Origin: Streptomyces sp. BK239
GTDB taxonomy: Bacteria > Actinomycetota > Actinomycetes > Streptomycetales > Streptomycetaceae
Direction of reading: 5' to 3'
Length of the DNA: 64,000 nucleotides
NCBI RefSeq assembly: GCF_004217285.1
Contig: NZ_SHKS01000006.1
Location: forward strand, 248,001-312,000
In this document: positions 33,387 through 41,784 of the stretch, piece by piece
Layout: each line of letters opens with the position of its first letter
Numbering within the stretch: position 1 is the stretch's first letter
Position numbers and translations under genes: made by a program
The notes under the pieces: model-generated
What the model saw: only the letters and a program-made list of their open reading frames with translations
Database searches by the model: none
What the model was told of the DNA's origin: nothing

Positions 33387-34253
33387 ATGCGCATCGCCGT
33401 CACGATCTTCCTCACCGATGAGACGATCACCCCGACCCGCCTCGCCCGTGAGCTGGAGGAACGCGGGTTCGCCGGCCTCTATCTGCCCGAGCACACCCAC
33501 ATCCCGGTGGAGCGGACCACGCCCTACCCCGCCGGCGGCGACCTGCCCCGCGAGTACGGCCGCACCCTGGACCCCTTCGTCGCCCTGGGCCAGGCGGCGG
33601 CCGTGACGGAGAACCTCGGCCTGGGCACCGGCATCACACTCGTCGCCCAGCACGACCCGATCGGCCTCGCCAAGCAGATCGCGACCCTGGACCACCTGTC
33701 CGGCGGACGGTTCACCCTCGGCCTCGGCTACGGGTGGAACGTCGAGGAGGCCGCCGACCACGGCGTGGAGTGGCGCACCCGCCGTGAACTCGTCCGGGAC
33801 CGGATGGCGTTGATGCGCGCCCTGTGGTCGGCGCGGCCCACCGCCCACGAAGGCCCCTACGCCTCCGTCCGCGCCAGCGACGCCCACCCCAAGCCCGTCC
33901 AGCGGCCGCGCGGCCCGGTCGTCGGCCCCCGCACCCTGATCGGCGGGGCGGCGGGACCCAAACTGTTCGCCCACATCGGCGAGTACGCCGACGGCTGGCT
34001 GCCGATCGGCGGGCGCGGCCTGTCCGAGTCGCTGCCGGTACTGCGCGCCGCCTGGGCCGACGCCGGCCGCGACCCGTCCGCCCTCCAGGTCGTCCCGTAC
34101 GCCGTCCAGCCGTCCCCCGGCAAGCTCGCGTACTACGCCGACCTGGGCATCGAGGAGGTCGTGCTGCAACTGCCCCCGGCGCGCGAGAAGGAGGTCCTGG
34201 GGCTGCTCGACGACTGCGCCCGGTACCTGCCCGCCGCCGGCGCCATCGCGTGA
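33387..34253 (+). CDS. LLM-class F420-dependent oxidoreductase (Rv2161c-like)
   Basis: A 288-aa F420-dependent reductase of the group annotated as Rv2161c-like. It has the compact LLM barrel: MRIAVTIFLTDETITPTRLARELEERGFAGLYLPEHTHIPVER, VTENLGLGTGITLVAQHDPIGLAKQIATLDHLSGGRFTLGLGYGWNVEEAADHG, TLIGGAAGPKLFAHIGEYADGWLPIGGRG and a short C-terminus. The ATG at 33387 is the family start, with GAAAGG just upstream. It is 67 bases upstream of fbiC on the same strand, so cofactor synthesis and a cofactor user may be co-transcribed. The substrate is unknown. Confidence 0.88.
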   Translation: MRIAVTIFLTDETITPTRLARELEERGFAGLYLPEHTHIPVERTTPYPAGGDLPREYGRTLDPFVALGQAAAVTENLGLGTGITLVAQHDPIGLAKQIATLDHLSGGRFTLGLGYGWNVEEAADHGVEWRTRRELVRDRMALMRALWSARPTAHEGPYASVRASDAHPKPVQRPRGPVVGPRTLIGGAAGPKLFAHIGEYADGWLPIGGRGLSESLPVLRAAWADAGRDPSALQVVPYAVQPSPGKLAYYADLGIEEVVLQLPPAREKEVLGLLDDCARYLPAAGAIA

Positions 34254-34320
34254 CGCCGCCCGGCCAGGCGGGACCGGGCGTCCCCGTCGGCCCTGATCAG
34301 CGCGAACGTATGCTCAAGAG

Positions 34321-36933
34321 ATGACGAATTCCGCGACCTCCGGAACCGGACCCGCCGACCGCCCCGGCGGCGCAGGACCCACCGAGAACTCCCTGCGTCG
34401 CGCGCTCAAACGTGCCCGGGACGGCGTCGCTCTCGACGTCTTCGAGGCCGCGGTCCTGCTCCAGGCCCGCGGCGCGCACCTGGAGGACCTGGCCGCGTCC
34501 GCCGCCCGCGTCCGGGACGCGGGCCTGGAGGCGGCCGGCCGCCCCGGCGTCATCACCTACTCCAAGAGCGTCTTCATCCCCCTCACCCGGCTGTGCCGGG
34601 ACAAGTGCCACTACTGCACCTTCGTCACCGTCCCCGGCAAGCTCCGCCGCGCCGGGCACGGCATGTTCATGTCCCCGGACGAGGTCCTCGACATCGCCCG
34701 CAAGGGCGCGGCCCTCGGCTGCAAGGAAGCCCTGATCACCCTCGGCGACAAGCCGGAGGACCGCTGGCCCGAGGCCCGCGAGTGGCTCGACGCGCACGGC
34801 TACGACGACACCATCGCCTACGTCCGCGCCGTCTCCGTCCGCATCCTGGAGGAGACGGGGCTGCTGCCCCACCTCAACCCGGGCGTGATGTCCTGGACCG
34901 ACTTCCAGCGGCTCAAGCCCGTCGCGCCCAGCATGGGAATGATGCTGGAGACGACCGCGACCCGCCTGTGGTCGGAGCCCGGCGGCCCTCACCACGGCTC
35001 CCCCGACAAGGAGCCCGCCGTGCGGCTGCGCGTCCTGGAGGACGCCGGCCGCTCCTCCGTGCCGTTCACCTCCGGCGTCCTCATCGGGATCGGCGAGACC
35101 TACGAGGAGCGCGCCGAGTCGCTGTTCGCGCTGCGCAAGGTCTCGCGTGCTTACCACGGCATACAGGAACTGATCATCCAGAACTTCCGCGCCAAGCCGG
35201 ACACCGCGATGCGCGGCATGCCCGACGCGGAACTCGACGAACTGGTCGCCACCGTCGCCGTCGCCCGGCACATCATGGGCCCGAGCGCCTGCCTCCAGGC
35301 GCCGCCCAACCTCGTCGACTCCGAGTACGAACGCCTCATCGGCGCCGGCATCGACGACTGGGGCGGCGTCTCGCCGCTCACCATCGACCACGTCAACCCC
35401 GAACGCCCCTGGCCGCAGATCGAGGAACTCGCCGCGAAGTCGGAGGCCGCCGGCTTCACTCTGCGTGAACGGCTGTGCGTCTACCCGGAGTTCGTCCAGC
35501 GGGGCGAGCCCTGGCTGGACCCGCGGCTGCGGCCGCACGTACGGGCGCTGGCCGACCCCGCGACCGGGCTCGCACGCCCGGACGCCGTCGTCGAGGGGCT
35601 CCCGTGGCAGGAGCCGGAGGAGGCCTTCGAGGCGTCCGGCCGCACCGACCTGCACCGCACCATCGACACCGACGGCCGCACCTCCGACCGGCGTGACGAC
35701 TTCGACGAGGTCTACGGCGACTGGGCCGCCCTGCGCGAGGCCGCCGCCCCCGGCATGGTCCCGCAGCGCATCGACACCGACGTACGGCAGGCGCTGGCGA
35801 CGGCGGCCGACGACCCGACCCGGCTCACCGACGAGGAGGCCCTCGCCCTCCTGCACGCGGACGGCCCCGCGCTGGACGCCCTGTGCCAAGTCGCCGACGA
35901 CGTACGCAAGTCGGCCGTCGGCGACGACGTCACCTACATCGTCACCCGCAACATCAACTTCACCAACGTCTGCTACACCGGCTGCCGTTTCTGCGCCTTC
36001 GCGCAGCGCCGCACCGACGCCGACGCCTACACCCTCTCTCTGGAGCAGGTCGCCGACCGCGCCCAACAGGCCTGGGACGTGGGCGCGGTGGAGGTCTGCA
36101 TGCAGGGCGGCATCCACCCCGACCTGCCCGGCACCGCCTACTTCGACATCGCCAGGGCGGTCAAGGAGCGCGTCCCCGGCATGCATGTGCACGCCTTCTC
36201 GCCGATGGAGGTCGTCAACGGCGCGACCCGCACCGGCATGTCGATCCGCGAGTGGCTGACGGCGGCGAAGGAGGCCGGCCTCGACTCCGTCCCCGGCACG
36301 GCCGCCGAGATCCTCGACGACGAGGTGCGCTGGATCCTGACCAAGGGCAAGCTGCCCACGGCGACCTGGATCGAGGTCATCACCACCGCCCACGAACTGG
36401 GCATCCGCTCCTCCTCGACGATGATGTACGGCCATGTCGACCAGCCGCGGCACTGGCTCGGCCATCTGCGCACCCTGGCCGGGATCCAGCAACGCACCGG
36501 CGGCTTCACGGAGTTCGTGACGCTCCCCTTCATCCACACCAACGCCCCGGTCTACCTCGCGGGCATCGCCCGCCCCGGACCGACGACACGGGACAACCGG
36601 GCGGTCACCGCGATGGCCCGCCTCCTGCTGCACCCCTGGATCCCCAACATCCAGACCAGCTGGGTCAAACTGGGCACGGAGGGCGCGGCCGAGATGCTCC
36701 GCTCCGGGGCGAACGACCTCGGCGGCACGCTGATGGAGGAGACCATCTCCCGGATGGCGGGCTCCTCCTACGGCTCCTACAAGTCGGTCAAGGACCTGAT
36801 CGCCGTCGCCGACGCGGCCGGCCGCCCGTCCCGGCCCCGCACCACCCTGTACGGCGAGGTCCCTGAGGAGCGGCAGCGCGCGGCCACCGCCTCGGACGGC
36901 CATCTGCCCGACCTGCTCCCGGTGCTGGACTGA
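34321..36933 (+). CDS. fbiC: FO synthase FbiC (fused CofG-CofH radical SAM enzyme)
   Basis: Makes 7,8-didemethyl-8-hydroxy-5-deazariboflavin (FO), the chromophore of coenzyme F420, from tyrosine and 5-amino-6-(D-ribitylamino)uracil. The 870-aa protein carries two radical SAM domains. The N-terminal CofG-like domain has C92-RDK-C96-HY-C99 (4Fe-4S binding CxxxCxxC); the C-terminal CofH-like domain has C551-YTG-C555-RF-C558. Length equals actinobacterial FbiC fusions. Conserved segments GKLPTATWIEVITTAHELGIRSSSTMMYGHVDQPRHW and SSYGSYKSVKDLIAVADAAGR confirm the C-terminal half. It has a strong terminator after it. Four predicted F420-type enzymes lie within this window. Confidence 0.96.
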   Translation: MTNSATSGTGPADRPGGAGPTENSLRRALKRARDGVALDVFEAAVLLQARGAHLEDLAASAARVRDAGLEAAGRPGVITYSKSVFIPLTRLCRDKCHYCTFVTVPGKLRRAGHGMFMSPDEVLDIARKGAALGCKEALITLGDKPEDRWPEAREWLDAHGYDDTIAYVRAVSVRILEETGLLPHLNPGVMSWTDFQRLKPVAPSMGMMLETTATRLWSEPGGPHHGSPDKEPAVRLRVLEDAGRSSVPFTSGVLIGIGETYEERAESLFALRKVSRAYHGIQELIIQNFRAKPDTAMRGMPDAELDELVATVAVARHIMGPSACLQAPPNLVDSEYERLIGAGIDDWGGVSPLTIDHVNPERPWPQIEELAAKSEAAGFTLRERLCVYPEFVQRGEPWLDPRLRPHVRALADPATGLARPDAVVEGLPWQEPEEAFEASGRTDLHRTIDTDGRTSDRRDDFDEVYGDWAALREAAAPGMVPQRIDTDVRQALATAADDPTRLTDEEALALLHADGPALDALCQVADDVRKSAVGDDVTYIVTRNINFTNVCYTGCRFCAFAQRRTDADAYTLSLEQVADRAQQAWDVGAVEVCMQGGIHPDLPGTAYFDIARAVKERVPGMHVHAFSPMEVVNGATRTGMSIREWLTAAKEAGLDSVPGTAAEILDDEVRWILTKGKLPTATWIEVITTAHELGIRSSSTMMYGHVDQPRHWLGHLRTLAGIQQRTGGFTEFVTLPFIHTNAPVYLAGIARPGPTTRDNRAVTAMARLLLHPWIPNIQTSWVKLGTEGAAEMLRSGANDLGGTLMEETISRMAGSSYGSYKSVKDLIAVADAAGRPSRPRTTLYGEVPEERQRAATASDGHLPDLLPVLD

Positions 36934-36953
36934 GCGCCTCCGAGGGACAGCGG

Positions 36954-36992
36954 GATCCGACGCCGGGCCGGGCATGGTTCCGGCGTCGGATC
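36954..36992. terminator. fbiC terminator
   Basis: A 13-bp perfect inverted repeat GATCCGACGCCGG (36954-36966) with CCGGCGTCGGATC (36980-36992), 21 bases after the fbiC stop. Confidence 0.88.
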
Positions 36993-37106
36993 GCGGGCCG
37001 GGGGACGGGAACCGGCGGCCGGGGGACGGGAGCCCGGGGGCGGGAACCGCACAGTACGATGATCGGGCCCCGGAGGACGGGGCCCCGTACCTGAGGAGAT
37101 GTGCCC

Positions 37107-37676
37107 GTGGCTGCCCGACGGCTTCCCTCGTGGGCTTGGGTCACCGGTCTCACGGCCGGCGCGATCGTCGCCGTCGGCGCGCTGACGCTGCAGGCCGACA
37201 AGGGGGAGCGGCCGGCGGTGACGGCGGCCAAGCCCTCCGCGTCGGCCTCCGCGAGCCCCCGGCCCCCGGCGTCCGCGCCGTCCGCCCCGGCGAAGGCCGC
37301 CGTGCCCGAGGACTCCGGCACGGGCCGCCGTATCGTCTACTCCCTCCAGCAGCGCCGCGTCTGGCTGGTCGACGCCGACGACGCGGCCCGCCGCACCTTC
37401 CTCGTCTGGCCGGGCACCGTCGACCCCGACCCCGGCAACTACACGATCTCCCTGCGCAAGGACGAAACCACCGGCTCCGACGGTGTCGAGATCGAGCACA
37501 TCGTGTACTTCACCGTGAAGTCCGGTGTGAACATCGCCTTCTCCAACGCCGTCGACGGCGCGTCCCCGAACCCGGCCGCCGGCGCCCAGACCGGCGGCAT
37601 CCGCATGGCCAAGGCCGACGGCTCGGCCCTGTGGGCGTTCGGCGCGACGGGCACGAAGGTGCGCGTCGTCAACTGA
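37107..37676 (+). CDS. Secreted/anchored YkuD-like (L,D-transpeptidase fold) protein without catalytic Cys
   Basis: A 189-aa envelope protein. The start GTG at 37107 is preferred over 37101 because GAGGAG (37093-37098) is then 8 bases away. An N-terminal membrane or signal segment (WAWVTGLTAGAIVAVGALTL) and an Ala/Pro/Ser linker precede a domain with RRIVYSLQQRRVWLVDADDAARRTFLVWPGTVDPDPGNYTI, which matches the first half of YkuD L,D-transpeptidases. The catalytic block normally reading HGxxxPxxxGxxxSHGCIRM is here FSNAVDGASPN...AQTGGIRMAKADGSALWAF, with Gly at the Cys and the first His absent. It is probably a non-catalytic peptidoglycan-binding relative. Confidence 0.75.
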   Translation: MAARRLPSWAWVTGLTAGAIVAVGALTLQADKGERPAVTAAKPSASASASPRPPASAPSAPAKAAVPEDSGTGRRIVYSLQQRRVWLVDADDAARRTFLVWPGTVDPDPGNYTISLRKDETTGSDGVEIEHIVYFTVKSGVNIAFSNAVDGASPNPAAGAQTGGIRMAKADGSALWAFGATGTKVRVVN

Positions 37677-37806
37677 GCGCGTCGGCGACCCCGCCCGTTC
37701 GTGACAGGCGGCCCCCGGCCGTGCCGGGCAGGCCTCCTCTGCCGCTCCGGCCTCGTTCGATTACAGTGGCGAACGTCGTACGTACGGACGGTGCCGGGAG
37801 GACTTG

Positions 37807-38931
37807 GTGGGTGCGACAGCCGGCCCGGTCTGGGGCCGTACCGAACAGCAGGACTTCCGCAGCCGGGTGCGCGGCACGCTGCTGGGCGCCGCCGTCGGGG
37901 ACGCCCTCGGCGCGCCCGTCGACCGGCTCGGCCTGGAGGAGATCCGGCAGGCACACGGCCCCGAGGGCGTCGTCGACCTCGCCCCCGTCCACGGCCGTCG
38001 CGGCGCCGTCACCCACCTCACCCAGCTCAGCCTGTTCACCGTGGACGGCCTGATCCGCGCCCAGGTCCGCCGGGACACCGGCGCCTGGCACCCGCCGACC
38101 GACCTGCACCGCGCCTACCTCAGATGGGCGGCCACCCAGCGCGACTGGGGCCCCGACCTGCGCCGCAAGGAGGACGGCTGGCTGGCCCACGAAGAGTGGC
38201 TGTACGTCCGCCGGGACCCGCCCCGCGCGCTGCTCCTCGGGCTCGGCGACGAGGTGATGGGCACCCTGGAGGCGCCCAAGAGCCCCGGGGAGACGGGCCC
38301 CGAGGCAGCCGCCCGGTCGGCGCCCTTCGGGCTGCTGGTCGGCTGGGAGCCGCAGCTCGTCGCCCAGCTCGCCGTCGAGTGCGCGGCCCAGACCCACGGT
38401 CACCCCGTCGCGTACCTCTCCGCGGGCGCGTACGCCGTGACCGTGCACGCCCTCGCCCGCGGCGACAGCCTCGACGGCGCGGTGCAGCGGGCGCTCGCCG
38501 TGCTGGCCGCCCGGCCCGGGCACGAGCCGGTGTCGGAGGCGCTGCAGCACGCGCTCGGCGCGGTCCGGCAGGGGATGCCCGGCCCGGCGCGGGTGGCGGA
38601 GCTGGCGGGGGAGGGGACGGCGGCGGAACTGCTGTCGGCGGCCGTGTACTGCGCCCTCGTCGCGGAGGACGTCCGGCACGGGCTGCGGCTCGCGGTGAAC
38701 CACGGCGCCCGCTCGGCCCCGGCCGGAGCGCTGACCGGCGGGCTGCTCGGCGCGCTGCACGGCGAGACGGCCCTCCCGCCGGCCTGGGTGGCCGAGCTGG
38801 AGGGCCGTCCGACGATGCTGGAACTGTGCGACGACTTCGCGATGGAGATGACGCAGGGGCCGGCCCTGCACAGCCCTGCGGGGGCTTGTGCGGCTTGGTC
38901 GGCGCGGTATCCCCGGGGCGGGGTGGACTGA
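37807..38931 (+). CDS. ADP-ribosylglycohydrolase-like protein lacking metal ligands
   Basis: A 374-aa all-helical ADP-ribosylglycohydrolase-fold protein. Active members use two Mg ions to remove ADP-ribose. The start GTG at 37807 follows GGAGG by 5 bases; a TTG at 37804 is less likely. The N-terminal motif RGTLLGAAVGDALGAPVD is well kept, but the usual TDDT(Q/M) ligand block reads THLTQLSLFTVDGL, and the C-terminal GGDAD(T/S) block reads NHGARSAPAGALTGGLLGALHG. The Asp ligands are therefore missing at both sites, so hydrolysis of ADP-ribose is unlikely. It may bind a ligand or a modified protein. It stands alone between fbiC-associated genes and a symporter. Confidence 0.82.
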   Translation: MGATAGPVWGRTEQQDFRSRVRGTLLGAAVGDALGAPVDRLGLEEIRQAHGPEGVVDLAPVHGRRGAVTHLTQLSLFTVDGLIRAQVRRDTGAWHPPTDLHRAYLRWAATQRDWGPDLRRKEDGWLAHEEWLYVRRDPPRALLLGLGDEVMGTLEAPKSPGETGPEAAARSAPFGLLVGWEPQLVAQLAVECAAQTHGHPVAYLSAGAYAVTVHALARGDSLDGAVQRALAVLAARPGHEPVSEALQHALGAVRQGMPGPARVAELAGEGTAAELLSAAVYCALVAEDVRHGLRLAVNHGARSAPAGALTGGLLGALHGETALPPAWVAELEGRPTMLELCDDFAMEMTQGPALHSPAGACAAWSARYPRGGVD

Positions 38932-38955
38932 GACCCTTCGGGGTCGGCGGGTCTC
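38930..38955. terminator. Convergent-gene hairpin
   Basis: GAGACCC (38930-38936) pairs with GGGTCTC (38949-38955); alternatively GACCC-TTCG-GGGTC (38932-38945) forms a tetraloop hairpin. It overlaps the stop of the upstream gene and lies just past the symporter stop. Confidence 0.5.
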
Positions 38956-38959
38956 GTCC

Positions 38960-40522
38960 TCAAGCCCCGGACGGGCTGGAGGTGCGGGCCGCCGTCCCGG
39001 ACTCCGCCGCAGCGCCCGTGTCGCCCCCGTCGCCGTTGACTCGGTCGATGATCGCCAGGCGTTCCGGGGTGTCCTCCGGCTTCAGGTAGCCGATCAGGAT
39101 GTAGAGGACCAGGGAGACCGCCAGCGGCACCGAGACCTGGTACTGGAGGGGCACGCCGCCCTCGACGTTCCAGTTGATCGGGTAGTTGACCAGCCAGAAG
39201 GCGAGCAGGCCCATCGACCAGCTCGTCAGGGCCGCCGTCGGGCCGGAGCGGCGGAACGGGCGCAGCAGGCCGAGCATCATCGGGATCGCCATCGGACCCA
39301 TCAGCCCGGCCACCCACTTGATCACCACGGTGATGATGTCCTTGAACGTGGGCGAGTTGACCTGGGTCGCGGCCGCCATGGACAGCCCGAGGAAGACGAC
39401 CGTGGCGATCCGCGCCACCCGCAGGCCCTGCCCGTCGCTCCAGGTGCGCGCCCTGCGCCACACCACCGGCGCGCAGTCCCGGGTGAAGACGGCGGCGATG
39501 GCGTTGGCGTCGGAGGAGCACATGGCCATCGTGTGGGAGAAGAAGCCGACGATGACGAGGCCCAACAGGCCGTGGGGGAGGAGCTGTTCGGTCATCAGGG
39601 CGTAGGAGTCGGAGCCGTTCGGCTTCTGCGACTTCACCAGCAGGGGTGACATCCACATGGGGAAGAACAGCACCAGCGGCCACACCAGCCACAGCACGGC
39701 CGACAGTCGCGCCGAGCGGGCGGCCTCCCGGGGGGTGGCGGTGGCCATGTACCGCTGGGCCTGGTTGAGCATGCCGCCGTTGTACTCGAAGAGCTTGATG
39801 AAGAGGAACGCCAGCAGGAAGACCACGCCGTAGTCGCCGACCAGCGGCTCTGCGTGGCCCTTCATGGCCGGCTCGTCCCACGCGCTGACCGGCCCGAGGC
39901 CCTTGTCGTCGAGTTCAGCCAGGACCGCGACGAACATCGCCACACCCGCGAGCAGTTGGATGACGAACTGCCCCAACTCGGTGAGCGCGTCCGCCCACAG
40001 CCCGCCGATGGTGCAGTACACGGCCGTGATGCCGCCGGTGATCAGGATGCCCTGGTTGAGGGAGATGCCGGTGAAGACGGACAACAGGGTCGCGATGGCG
40101 GCCCACTTGGCGCCCACGTCCACGATCTTCAGCAGCATCCCGGACCAGGCGAGCGCCTGCTGCGTCTTCAGGTCGTAGCGGTTCTTCAGGTACTCCAGCG
40201 GGGAAGCGACATGGAGACGCGAGCGCAGCCGGTTGATGCGGGGCGCGAAGAGCTTGGACCCGATGGCGATGCCGAGCGCGATGGGGAAGGACCAGGTGAC
40301 GAAGGAGGTGACGCCGTAGGTGTAGGCGATCCCGGCGTACCCGGTGAACATGACCGCGCTGTAGCCCGACATGTGGTGCGAGATGCCCGACAGCCACCAC
40401 GGCATCCTGCCGCCCGCGGTGAAGAAGTCGCTGACGTCGTCCACGCGTTTGTGGGACCAGACGCCGATGGCGACCATCACGCCGAAGTAGCCGATGAGCA
40501 CGGCCCAGTCGAGACCGTTCAT
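38960..40522 (-). CDS. Sodium:solute symporter (SSS family)
   Basis: An inner-membrane Na+-coupled importer of 520 aa with about 13 transmembrane helices. ATG 40522 follows GGGAGGG by 6 bases; 48 further in-frame bases upstream lack a ribosome site. Family features: DWAVLIGYFGVMVAIGVWSHKRVDDVSDFFTAGGRMPWWLSGISHHMSGYSAVMFTGYAGIAY (helices 1-2 with the DFF.AGR motif), GGITAVYCTIGGLWADALTELGQFVIQL, and CSSDANAIAAVFTRD. Relatives carry sugars, carboxylates or urea; the substrate here is open. The C-terminal 40 residues are disordered and rich in Gly/Ala/Ser. It could import the growth substrate of the nearby catabolic genes, but that is only a guess. Confidence 0.9.
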   Translation of the reverse strand: MNGLDWAVLIGYFGVMVAIGVWSHKRVDDVSDFFTAGGRMPWWLSGISHHMSGYSAVMFTGYAGIAYTYGVTSFVTWSFPIALGIAIGSKLFAPRINRLRSRLHVASPLEYLKNRYDLKTQQALAWSGMLLKIVDVGAKWAAIATLLSVFTGISLNQGILITGGITAVYCTIGGLWADALTELGQFVIQLLAGVAMFVAVLAELDDKGLGPVSAWDEPAMKGHAEPLVGDYGVVFLLAFLFIKLFEYNGGMLNQAQRYMATATPREAARSARLSAVLWLVWPLVLFFPMWMSPLLVKSQKPNGSDSYALMTEQLLPHGLLGLVIVGFFSHTMAMCSSDANAIAAVFTRDCAPVVWRRARTWSDGQGLRVARIATVVFLGLSMAAATQVNSPTFKDIITVVIKWVAGLMGPMAIPMMLGLLRPFRRSGPTAALTSWSMGLLAFWLVNYPINWNVEGGVPLQYQVSVPLAVSLVLYILIGYLKPEDTPERLAIIDRVNGDGGDTGAAAESGTAARTSSPSGA

Positions 40523-40696
40523 GTGCGCCCTCCCAGGGATCAGCCCGGCGCTCATCGTGGGCGCTGTCACGTGAACACGACAAGTAACCGTAGGGTCAAA
40601 GGGAGGTAAAGGTATTCGTCATGGTGTCCGGCGTTCACTCACATGAACATGCGGTGAGGGCTCACCGGCACTCCTCCGCAAGGCCCACCCCCGCGC

Positions 40697-41482
40697 TCAC
40701 CGCATCAGCTCCCCCGCGTTGACCAGCAGCGACTGCCCGGTGATCGCCCGAGCCCGGTCCGACGCCAGGAACACCGCCGCGTCCGCCACATCCGCGTCCG
40801 TGGCCAGCTCCGGCAGCGCCATCCGCTCCGCCAGCCGCCCGAGCACCACCTCCTCGGCCACCCCCTCCGTCGCCGCCGTGAACTGCACGTACGCCCGCAC
40901 CGGCGGCCCCCACATCCAGCCCGGCAGCACGGTGTTGACCCGGATCCGGGACGGCCCGAGCTCCCGCGCCAGCGAGTACATCGCGCTGGTCAGCGCCCCC
41001 TTCGACGCCGCGTACGCCGCCTGGCGCACCTGCGAGGGCGCGGCCACCGCCGACTGCGTCCCGATGAACACCACCGAACCGCCCCGCGCCCGCAGCCCGC
41101 CGAGGCAGGCCCGCGTCATCCGCAGCGACCCCAGCAGGTTCACGTCGATGACCGACTGCCAGGTCGCGAAGTCCGCGTCCTCCAGCCCGCCGAAGCAGGA
41201 GTCCCAGGCCGCCACGTGCACCACGGCGTCGATCCCGCCGAACCGCTCCACCGCGAGCCCCGCCAGCGCCGCGCACTGCTCCTCGTCGGTGACGTCCGTC
41301 GCCCGGTACGCGGTGTGCGTCCCGTCCGGGTCGATCTCCGCCGCGCTCTTGGCGAGGTTCGCCTCCGTCCGCGCCCCCAGCACCGCGGCGCCGCCGTCCC
41401 GTACGACCGCGGCGGCGACCTGGTGACCGAGCCCGGCGCCGACTCCCGAGACGACGACGGTCTTGCCGGTGAGCAGGGGCAT
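40697..41482 (-). CDS. Short-chain dehydrogenase/reductase (SDR)
   Basis: A 261-aa NAD(P)-dependent oxidoreductase. ATG 41482 is supported by GGGAGG 6 bases upstream; an in-frame extension to 41614 passes through the promoter. It shows KTVVVSGVGAGLGHQVAAAVVRDG (glycine motif variant SGxGxGLG), HVAAWDSCFGG where NNAG normally stands, the catalytic Ser in GTQSAVAAPSQVRQAAYAASK with YxxxK, and a normal C-terminus AVFLASDRARAITGQSLLVNAGELM. Replacement of NNAG by HVAA is a recognised minor variant. Divergent from the alpha-beta-barrel protein at 41785; a TTTCGAAA palindrome lies 22 bases upstream of its start and a shared operator further upstream. Confidence 0.88.
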   Translation of the reverse strand: MPLLTGKTVVVSGVGAGLGHQVAAAVVRDGGAAVLGARTEANLAKSAAEIDPDGTHTAYRATDVTDEEQCAALAGLAVERFGGIDAVVHVAAWDSCFGGLEDADFATWQSVIDVNLLGSLRMTRACLGGLRARGGSVVFIGTQSAVAAPSQVRQAAYAASKGALTSAMYSLARELGPSRIRVNTVLPGWMWGPPVRAYVQFTAATEGVAEEVVLGRLAERMALPELATDADVADAAVFLASDRARAITGQSLLVNAGELMR

Positions 41483-41503
41483 CGGGACCTCCCGGGTCTG
41501 GGG

Positions 41504-41516
41504 GCGTTTCGAAAGT
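41504..41516. promoter_or_regulatory. TTTCGAAA palindrome, SDR side
   Basis: GCGTTTCGAAAGT. It recurs as an exact inverse at 41696-41708. It lies 22-34 bases upstream of the SDR start. Confidence 0.55.
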
Positions 41517-41695
41517 CCCGCCTGCCCGGCGGCGTCTGGCACGCACGCTCGCCGCGTTGTCGGATCACCCCGATACATCCAGTATCGGCGCGACCCTCCG
41601 CCTTGCGATCGCACGCTCCCCCACGCTCGAACCGAACTCGCGCGGGAGGGGCCCCCATCGCCGCCGCCGGGCCCGCCCTACGGGCGGACGACGCT

Positions 41696-41708
41696 ACTTT
41701 CGAAACGC
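41696..41708. promoter_or_regulatory. TTTCGAAA palindrome, barrel-protein side
   Basis: ACTTTCGAAACGC, the exact reverse complement of the element at 41504-41516. It lies 15 bases upstream of operator copy 8. Confidence 0.55.
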
Positions 41709-41722
41709 GCCCTGGCGCATCA

Positions 41723-41739
41723 TCTGACGGGGCGTCAGA
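41723..41739. promoter_or_regulatory. Shared 17-bp operator, copy 8
   Basis: TCTGACGGGGCGTCAGA, a perfect CTGAC-N5-GTCAG core with matching flanking T and A. TCATCT overlaps its left edge as a -10-like hexamer. It lies 45 bases upstream of the gene at 41785. Confidence 0.8.
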
Positions 41740-41784
41740 GTAGGGGCGACCGCAGGAGGACGGAAGAGGACGGAAGGCGACGCC

